In this document: in pieces, positions 57,101 to 64,000 of the stretch
Layout: each line of letters opens with the position of its first letter
How positions within the stretch are numbered: position 1 is the first letter of the stretch
DNA from: Phytophthora hibernalis
Lineage: Eukaryota > Oomycota > Peronosporomycetes > Peronosporales > Peronosporaceae
Reading direction: 5' to 3'
NCBI GenBank assembly: GCA_012656075.1
Contig: JAAKBF010000224.1
Location: 930,001 to 994,000 of the forward strand
DNA: 64,000 nt
Translations under genes and position numbers: made by a program
Notes under the pieces: generated by a model
Told to the model about the DNA's origin: nothing
Databases searched by the model: none
What the model saw: the letters and a program-made list of their open reading frames with translations, nothing else

Positions 57101-59195
57101 GTGAAGAACAGCAGTGCTCGAATGCTGAATGCGTAGCTTCTGATCCAAATGAAGAATCGTGTGACGGCAGTGAATCGGTTGTTAGTTTATGTGGGTCAAC
57201 GGCCCGAACTGAAATATTTGAGGTGGAAGCAGTCACGGATACTTGCGAGCTCGATTTGAACGAAGCTGAAGTCTCGGATGACGCTAGTGCAGACGATGAT
57301 GAAATTATGGTGGCTAGCACTGTAGCACCGACCGATGTTTATACGTGTGTCACGTTTGAAGAACAGCAAGATGACTCTGAATCATTGCAAGTTGAACATG
57401 AAGTTGTTGATGTCAGACCAATGTTCCCTCAGCTAGGTGGTAAGAGGACACATCGTGACGAGACTCAGTCAGAAGAACAACGGTTTCAGCGCAATGCGGA
57501 AAAGCAGGAACTTAAACGCGCTCGAACTGGACTACGTGAACGTCATGAACGCCGCCGCCCTAGTTATTTGGATGATTACGTGGTGAATGCCGTGCAGAAG
57601 ACATCTCGCATTATAGACAAGAACGGCAAACCCATTCGAGCAAGTGATGTGAATCTTCCGCGGAATCACCGCGAAGCAATGCGATCAAGTATCGGGACCT
57701 ATGGCATGAGGCAGAACTGGAAGAGATGGCTGCATTGAAGAGAATGAACGTGCTGGAAGAGATTGCCAGTGAAGACGTATCAGAAGATGCCAAGCCGATC
57801 AAGACCCAGTGGGTCTATGCGCTGAAGTCAGACCACCAAGGTTACGCTATTCGGTTTAAGGCCAGACTAGTAGCATTTGGAAACTTTCAGCGCCCTGGTA
57901 TTGATTTCCGTGAGACCTTCTCGCCTGTAGCACGCATGTCATCGTTCCGCCTTGTGGTTGCATTAGCAGCAGCACTCAATCTGAAGCTCTACGGAGGAGA
58001 TATTAACACGGCGTACCTTAACGCAGAACTCGGAATCCGACAGTATGTGAAGTCAATTGAAGGCTTTCTATGCGAGGTTGACGGACACATGTACGTGGTG
58101 TTGAAGGCCTTGTACGGTTTGAGGCAGTCAGGACGTGAATGGAACTCTGAGTTGAATCGATGGCTACTTGATCGAGGATACCAGAGATCGTTGACTGAAC
58201 CGTGCTTGTACTATCACTTTGAAGGTGGCTCTATCATGCTCGTCCTTGTCTACGAGGACGACATTCTCGTGGCAACCAACGATGAGAACCAGAAGACGAA
58301 GTTGATCGAGGAATTGGATAAGGCGTATGGAATCAAAGACCAAGGGCTTCTCACGCAGTACTTAGGCATTGAAGCTGAGCAGACTGCTGACCACATCAGC
58401 GTTCGACAAAGCAAGTATGCACGTGAAATTTTGAAGAAGTTTGGGTACGAAAATGCTCACTCGGTGAGTAATCCCATGGAAGTCAACGCACGCTTCGTAC
58501 CGCTCGGTGACGGAGAAGAGTGTGAGGTTATCGGAATGTTAATGTACCTGGCAACAAGCACTCGTCCTGACCTAGCTTTCGCACTTGGACAGCTGAGTCG
58601 CTTTGTAGCGAACCCGTCTGGGAAACATGTTGGCGCGGTAAAAAGGATTTTGCGATACCTTGCAGGGACTATCAACCACGGAATTCTCTACACAAAGCAG
58701 TCAAATGCGCCGGACTTGATAACACTCGAAGGTTGCTGCGACAGTGACTGGGCCAACGATCCCGAGACTCGAAAGAGCACGACGGGGTTCGTGTTCACGG
58801 TGGCTGGTGGTGCCGTGTCGTGGATGTCGAGACGTCAGTCTATCGTTGCCCTGTCAACAGCAGAAGCTGAGTACGTGGCTGCGTGCGAGGCCGCCATGGA
58901 ATCTGCTGCGGAGAGTAACATCTTGCAAGAGATACTTCCACAACATGAATTTAAGGTTCGGATTGGTATTGACAATCAAGCTGCCTATGTGTTGGCTACG
59001 AACCCGACCTACAGTCGTCGAACCCGGCACATTGAACTACGATGGCACTACGTGCGTGAACAAGTGGAAAAAGGTGTGATCGAACTACACAAGGTGAACG
59101 GAGTTGAAAATCCGGCAGACACCTTCACGAAGCCACTCGACAAAACGCGTCTCGCAAATTTGCTAGAGCTAACTGGGATTGGAAATTTCAATTAG
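54186..59195 (+). pseudogene. Copia copy 3 Gag-Pol
   Basis: In this copy the T-run at the Gag/protease junction has five T's, so Gag, zinc knuckle, protease and pre-integrase lie in one open frame to 56063. The breaks corresponding to 45310 and 45525 of copy 1 remain. A private one-base loss near 57687 splits the polymerase into 56200-57738 and 57726-59195, and a Pro-to-Leu change (GFLCEVDG) lies in RT. It is otherwise the same as copies 1 and 2. Confidence 0.9.
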
Positions 59196-59221
59196 TCGAA
59201 ACTGGTGCTTCGATGGAGGCG

Positions 59222-59541
59222 TGTTGGAATTTGTATCGGAGGTCAGACTTAACGGTGACAACCGTGAATTCTGACGGCAACTGAGACCCGGCATTACAGA
59301 GAAGGCTGGCGAAGCTTCGAGGTATAGTGGAACTAAGTGAAATGGGTCTCTGCATGTTGAAGAAACTACAGCCCGCTTAAACGGTAGTTAAGCGCAGGGG
59401 CTATAGAGAACTATCAATCTTACTTTCAATTTTCCGTCTAAGTGTCTTGCGGGTCCCTCGCGTTCGTCTTACCTCTTCGCATCTTAACCTGCTTGGCTGA
59501 GCAAGTGTTCAGGCCATACGGATCAAGTGCGCATTCTAAAA
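59222..59541 (+). repeat. Copia LTR 4 (outer 3', diverged)
   Basis: 320 bp, followed by the TSD catac. It carries private differences from LTRs 1-3: about five substitutions and a 16-bp insertion (within tacctcttcgcatcttaacc). Confidence 0.85.
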
Positions 59542-59867
59542 CATACTCATGGGTACATGAAACGATATAATACCTCGCCGTCATTGAGCAGCAGCGCTGT
59601 TGTCGGATAGATCGAATACGCATGAGCAAGCTGCAGCTCGCCTTCACACATGGTGTTCATGCGGATGGGGCTAACTTTCAGAATATCACTTTATATCATT
59701 TTTATATCTGATATTTTGAAAAATCCTCGATGATATTTAAATATTATGGTACTCTTTTGCATTTTGAAAGAATATTGATATTTTTGCCCAAAATAGTCGA
59801 AAATATTATGCATATTTGAATTGCCATTAGCCCCTGCCTGGACGTGATGGACCCGTTGCTTACGAAC

Positions 59868-59935
59868 CGCGGGTGTTGACGTAACGCGGGTGTTGACGTA
59901 ACGCAGGTGGTAACGTAACGCAAGTGTTGACGACA
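59868..59935. repeat. 17-bp tandem repeat
   Basis: Four units of cgcgggtgttgacgtaa, decaying toward the 3' end, lie between the hAT-like element and the cupin-like gene. They may fall in that gene's promoter. Confidence 0.75.
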
Positions 59936-60026
59936 CTTTTACGCGTCTGAGTCATTGTGGTGTCATCTCATTTTCATTTGAGCACGAACGACAGCAAGCA
60001 GCACATTGGACGCTGCAAAACTAACG

Positions 60027-60687
60027 ATGAATCCCGACATCGACTTTGTTCCGGTGGAACTCGAGCCAATGCACAAGCAACGCTGGATTAGCAATTCGGT
60101 TCGGTTGGTATATGCTGCGATTCCGCCGCACACGCAAAGCTTGTGGCACCAGCATCTGCAGTACTCTGTCTACATTGTCGTGGCACCACTCAACGTGACG
60201 GAGCAGTCGTACGGCGTTGCACCGCACGTGTTGCAACAACCAAAGGGGTCTGTATTCTGCCGTGATCATACCAAGGACAAGCTGCTGCATATCGCAACGA
60301 CAGGAGAGACGCCGTCGAAGATCGTCATTGTCGAGTTGCTGAAGGAGATGAAGGAGATGAAGGACGTGATGGCCCATGATCAGGTTGCTCTGCATGACAG
60401 CAAGGGTGTTGAGCTGCTGAATGCTGAACTCAAGTGCCGTGTACCGCCTTACACTGCAGGATGATGAAAGCGATGATCTATCGACTACAATCTCGCTCGA
60501 TCTACCCACCGCTGCAGTGTTGATTGCGACCGATGACTGCGAGGTTGAAATTACCACCGCGGATGGTCTGAAGGTTAACACGATGAAATTATCGTTGAAG
60601 ATTGCAGACGACGTCCAGCTATCTGCAGGGTTATTCAGCATATCGACGGCGATGAAAACGCAATTCGTTCTGACAGAGATTTACTAA
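60027..60687 (+). CDS. Small cupin-like protein
   Basis: About 220 residues from the ATG at 60027 (MNPDIDFVPVELEPMHKQRW). The first half has cupin-type spacing, with IPPHTQSLWHQHLQYSVYIV resembling the His-containing first cupin motif and HIATTGETPSKIVIVEL the later strands. A one-base shift near 60435 leads into the second half (VYRLTLQDDESDDLS ... QFVLTEIY). No signal peptide or known enzymatic partner domain is present. Cupin membership is tentative, as only one HxH-like element (WHQH) is seen. The gene stands between the nested transposons and the LRR paralogue. Confidence 0.5.
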
Positions 60688-60927
60688 GTGAAAGAGATTA
60701 TAAGTGAATCTGTAAAGAGGACATGAAGCGTCAAACTTACTCTCAAGATAAGCAAATGGTGGGATCATTTCTTGCAAGTGAGTAGGAGAGTAGTACGATT
60801 CACAAAGAACAGAATGAATAATCCGCAACCGAAAAAAACATTGAGGGCCACAGTTGTGAAAGTCGTTAGTGTCGCTTCGTGAGGATCGGATACTGGTCTA
60901 AGAGATCGGATGCTGAAAGGGCAGAAC

Positions 60928-63444
60928 ATGCAGCGGGGTCGACTTCGACAACAAGATGTAGTACTGGCTCCAGCGAGAGACCAAACTGCGAGGGCTTTTC
61001 GAGAAGCTCGACGGACGGGTGTCTTGAGTCTACCAGCACGGAATCTGAACGAATTTCCGTCTCAAGTGTATCACCTGGAAGAACATTTGGAAAAGGTTGC
61101 TACAAAAACTTGCACGGGTTAATAATCCTTCAAATACTAACTCATGTCGTGTTGTCCATGTCGGGGAAATTAGGATGAGAAAAATGGGAATGTATCGACC
61201 TTATCAAGATCGATTTGAGTCACAACGCTATTCCTCCATATCCGACGAAATTGCAGGGCTTACTTCAGTCACTTCTATAAAGTTGACCAAAAATACTCTG
61301 GAAGTACTTCCAGAAGGATTCTTCGAGCTCCAGACTCTCACGTATCTGGATTTGAGTCAGTAAGTCATCGTACTATCACGAAATGTTATGTGAATCTAAC
61401 CTGCCTTGTGTACTCGCTTATCTGCAGCAATCAGCTCGAGCAAGACCTCTCTGAAAGTTTTGGTGCTTTGACGGGCTTGAAAGAGCTGGTGTTGTCAGGA
61501 AACAAACTCAGTCGCTTACCAGACTCCATCGCCTTCCTTGAAAACCTGGAGGCGCTGCATGTCGAGGAGAACGCCCTTACAACTCTACCGGAACGAATTG
61601 GAAATCTCAACAAGCTACACATCCTCAACGCGCACACGAATCAACTGACAACACTACCATCATCTTTCGGGGCGCTTCGCAACATGCAGAATCTTGACCT
61701 GAAGAAAAATCGATTGAGTCCACCGGTGAAGCACTATCAACTCTTTCGTTTTTGAAGTTTTTGGATTTGCGCCAAAACAGGCTTGCGGTCTTCCCAGTGC
61801 TACCTGAGAGTGCAGCACTAGACCAGGTTTTTCTGGGATACAACACTCTATCCGCCATCGATGAGGCCTCAATTTTACGCATCAAGGACTCCGTTAGCGT
61901 GTTAGATATGCGTGACAACAAACTCGATGGTTTGCCTGCCAATATCGCCTGCTTATATCGACTCAAGACATTGGATGTAGCGAACAACGACTTGTCGGAC
62001 CTTCCACCAGGGCTTGGCTACCTCAAACACCTTAATCACTTCATCGTCGATGGCAATCCCATGCGAGCTATTCGTCGTTCGGTGATCAGTTCAGGGTGCG
62101 AGGCGCTCAAAAATATTTGCGCACGCGTGGGTCGCCTCCAGTCGGTGTTGACGTGCTAGAAGAAGAGCGAGACGAACTGCAAATGGAGCGAGAACGCATG
62201 GCACAAGCAAGCAACAGCAAAGCTGAAGACGTTTCACCACCTGCTTCAGAGTGCACTACTGTTTTTCGAGAAGCTGCAGCGTCCGGTACAATGGTTCTCA
62301 CGAACAACTTTCTTGGAGTCTTGCCTTCTGACTTGGTAGGCCAGGGGCAATTCAACTTCAGCTCGACTCTGCTGCACTTGAATCTGTCGTCCAACCAGTT
62401 GCAAGTCCTTCCCGCCTCGATCGGCGAGTTGGTGTCTCTGAAGGTATGTTGCTCTCTACTCCAATTGCTTGTAGAAAACTAAGTTTGCTGATTGCGTATG
62501 TGAGCGAAGACTTTGACTGTCGAAGAAAATGAGCTACAGTCCCTCCATCCGTCTATTGCAGCTCTTCCTCATCTTGAGCTGTTGCGTCTTCGGAAGAATC
62601 AACTTTCAGCGGAGAGCATCTGTGAATTTCTTGGAGTCTCGCCAGCGCTAGGTGACACGTTGAAGGAATTGGATCTGCGCAACAATAATCTCGCAGCTTT
62701 ACCCATGGAGATCTGTCAGCTTCGATCCCTGGAGACCTTACTGCTATCGTACAACCGAATCGAGACGCTCGAGCGCTTTCCATGGTCACAACTCGAGAAA
62801 GTGAGTGTGATCAGCGTTTCCGATAACAAACTCCGATCGCTTGGTCGCATCTTCGACGCTCCAGTGGTTGCGTCTCTCTCGTTCGAGAACAACAACCTGA
62901 CAAAAGTGCCATGCGAGTTGGGCTTGTGCCCTCACCTCCGCGCAATCTACATGAACGGCAACCCACAACGCACAGTGCGTGGCGGGATGATCGCAAAAGG
63001 CAGCGCAGAAATTCTGGCATATCTGAAGAACAAGCTCCCACCGAACTTCGTGCTCGCACCACCTTCACCAGTAGCAGCACCTCGCACAGTCAGAACCCAA
63101 ACTAGCTCAAAAAACCATCAAGTGCTTCCTTGAGTCGCGAAAAACGTGAAGTTTCTGTAACCCCGCGACGCACAGACGACACGTACGCAGCTCACGGGTC
63201 TGTCGCCATGCGAGATGAAGAACCAGCTCCAGTTGCACCGATCGAAAGTTTTCTCCTGCCAAACGAAAACTCCGCCGTCGAACTCGAATTATCCAAGTTA
63301 TCGGCACAGATCGATCAGCTTGAGCTGCAGCTTGACAATCACACGCTGTCAGCGCCGAAGCGCTTCGCACTCAAAAAGGAGTTGGCCATGCTGCGCTCGA
63401 AGAAGATCCGCGAGGCCCGCAAGGCTTGCGGCAAGCTACAATGA
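60928..63444 (+). CDS. Leucine-rich repeat protein, LRRC40-like (copy B)
   Basis: Paralogue of the gene at 39355-41947 with the same plan: N-terminal SLPARNLNEFP repeat, LRR block 1, Glu-rich linker (LEEERDELQMERERMAQ), LRR block 2, GNPQRTVRGGM, and a C-terminal coiled coil that shares SAPKRFALKKELAM with ITAAKRFALKKELAM of copy A. Introns read by eye are 61096-61173, 61360-61427 and 62444-62509; the first two match positions in copy A. The start is taken as MQRGRLRQQ (60928); MLKGQN at 60910 is possible. Frame changes near 61180, 61260, 61725, 62105 and 63125 must be bridged. It ends RKACGKLQ. It is likely a cytosolic scaffold; partners are unknown. Confidence 0.75.
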
Positions 63445-63552
63445 AAGCAAGTGCAACCACAAGAATACACCACACAAACTTACAAAAAGCCACAAAAACT
63501 TTATTACTTGCCTACATTGGGCCTGGCACTTGGGTCAGTCGATTGTTGTCAC

Positions 63553-64000
63553 TTACATGGGCGTTGCGAGGTTGCTCACGGTCGAGTCGTGCGCCATGGG
63601 CAGTGGTTGCCGTCTCTTGTGCTTGACGCACTCGAATACAAATCCGGCGAACGCCGCGACGGCGATCACGATGGCCACGACGATGCCATTGGAGAGACCT
63701 GTGGACGAGTTCTCCTCCTGCGTTGATGTCGAGCCGGTCAATCCCACTTGAGCTTCCTCCTCCGACCCTACAGTCGAACCTGTCGCCGAGGAGCTCGAGT
63801 CGTCCGCGTCCTGATCCAACTCAAACGACGCAGTGGCAGCCACTCCACACTGCGACAGCGACAGCTGAACGTCGTCTCCAGCCAAGTCGCTGCTCAGTGG
63901 GAGCCCAGCTGCACGACCACCGTTCCGTTGCTGGTCGAGTTAACGCTGGCAACCACCACACCCTCGTCACTGTCCTCCACCGTCACATTCAACTGAATAC
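63553..64000 (-). CDS. Single-pass membrane protein, 3' part only
   Basis: The gene enters from the right edge of the window (5' part missing). The visible end reads VTVEDSDEGVVVASVN with Asn-x-Ser/Thr sites, then after a frame change near 63890 SSDLAGDDVQLSLSQCGVAA. A Ser/Thr/Glu-rich linker follows, then a transmembrane helix (NGIVVAIVIAVAAFAGFVF) and a short basic cytosolic tail ending NLATPM. This is a type I membrane layout. The extracellular domain is mostly outside the window, so no family is assigned. Confidence 0.6.

Larger units (their letters stand above)
43196..59541 (+). mobile_element. Head-to-tail triple Ty1/Copia array sharing four LTRs
   Basis: Four LTRs (43196, 48539, 53881 and 59222) alternate with three nearly identical internal regions, all in the same orientation, with periods of 5343, 5342 and 5341 bp. 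The 5-bp sequence catac occurs once on each outer side (43191-43195 and 59542-59546) and not between copies, so the whole array has a single target duplication. The internal order Gag, protease, integrase, RT, RNase H identifies Copia rather than Gypsy. It sits inside the hAT-like element. Confidence 0.92.
42036..59840. mobile_element. Non-autonomous hAT-like element interrupted by a Copia array
   Basis: The left end is caggggctaatggtaattca (42036) and the right end, read inward on the minus strand from 59840, is caggcaggggctaatggcaa. Both continue attcaaatatg. The same 8 bp, gacgtgat, flank both ends (42028-42035 and 59841-59848). An 8-bp duplication and CAGG-type termini are the hAT pattern. 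Removing the Copia array and its TSD (16.35 kb) leaves about 1.45 kb of AT-rich DNA without a transposase frame. Similar AT-rich subterminal sequence (gaatatgcataatattt near 42230, inverse near 59810) supports the pairing. The left end lacks one cagg unit relative to the right. Confidence 0.7.

Noticed and set aside
1..64000. RXLR-dEER or Crinkler effector genes
   Set aside because: Searched by eye for signal peptide plus RxLR/EER or LFLAK among the listed frames; none was convincing.

Overview
This window looks like a draft nuclear contig from an oomycete, most likely Phytophthora or a close relative. The evidence is: GT-AG introns of about 50-120 nt; compact genes, often divergently paired 150-190 bp apart; an oomycete-type Inr+FPR core promoter (29891-29914); a membrane-anchored tandem TKL kinase and a BK-type K+ channel gene; and a mix of MULE, Crypton, pogo, Merlin-like, hAT-like and Ty1/Copia elements. 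No bacterial, CRISPR, rRNA or tRNA feature was seen, and no RXLR-dEER or LFLAK effector motif.

Layout. (1) 1-20.7 kb is a graveyard of transposable elements. It holds a TA-flanked MITE (243-931) and a MULE (1259-4345) with 79-bp TIRs, a 9-bp imperfect TSD, a DDE transposase and a second gene that looks like a 2-oxoglutarate/Fe(II) dioxygenase. It also holds a second MITE, Merlin-like and piggyBac-associated fragments, a broken Crypton tyrosine recombinase, a broken Ulp1/C48 protease gene, and a pogo-type element (18244-20671) whose two termini and TA TSD are visible. (2) 21.4-41.9 kb is a gene-dense host block: Med15-like KIX coactivator, two-EF-hand protein, ADAT3-like deaminase, tandem-kinase TKL receptor-like protein, MTG1-like GTPase, BK-like K+ channel, an unrecognised polytopic membrane protein, eIF4A-III and an LRR protein. 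(3) 42.0-59.8 kb is a nested insertion. A non-autonomous hAT-like element (8-bp TSD, original size about 1.45 kb) carries a head-to-tail triple Copia array, LTR-int-LTR-int-LTR-int-LTR, with one 5-bp TSD (CATAC) flanking the whole array. (4) 60.0-64.0 kb returns to host genes: a cupin-like protein, a second LRR paralogue of the 39.4-kb gene, and the 3' end of a single-pass membrane protein.

Nearly every host gene, including strongly conserved ones such as eIF4A-III, TKL and MTG1, is interrupted by one or more single-base frame changes, several of them in short homopolymers. This looks more like assembly indel error than gene death. I therefore describe these as genes spanning the break and keep 'pseudogene' for transposon-derived or clearly decayed loci. 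Exon boundaries were read by eye from GT-AG sites and frame continuity. Family names rest on motif recognition without any database search.
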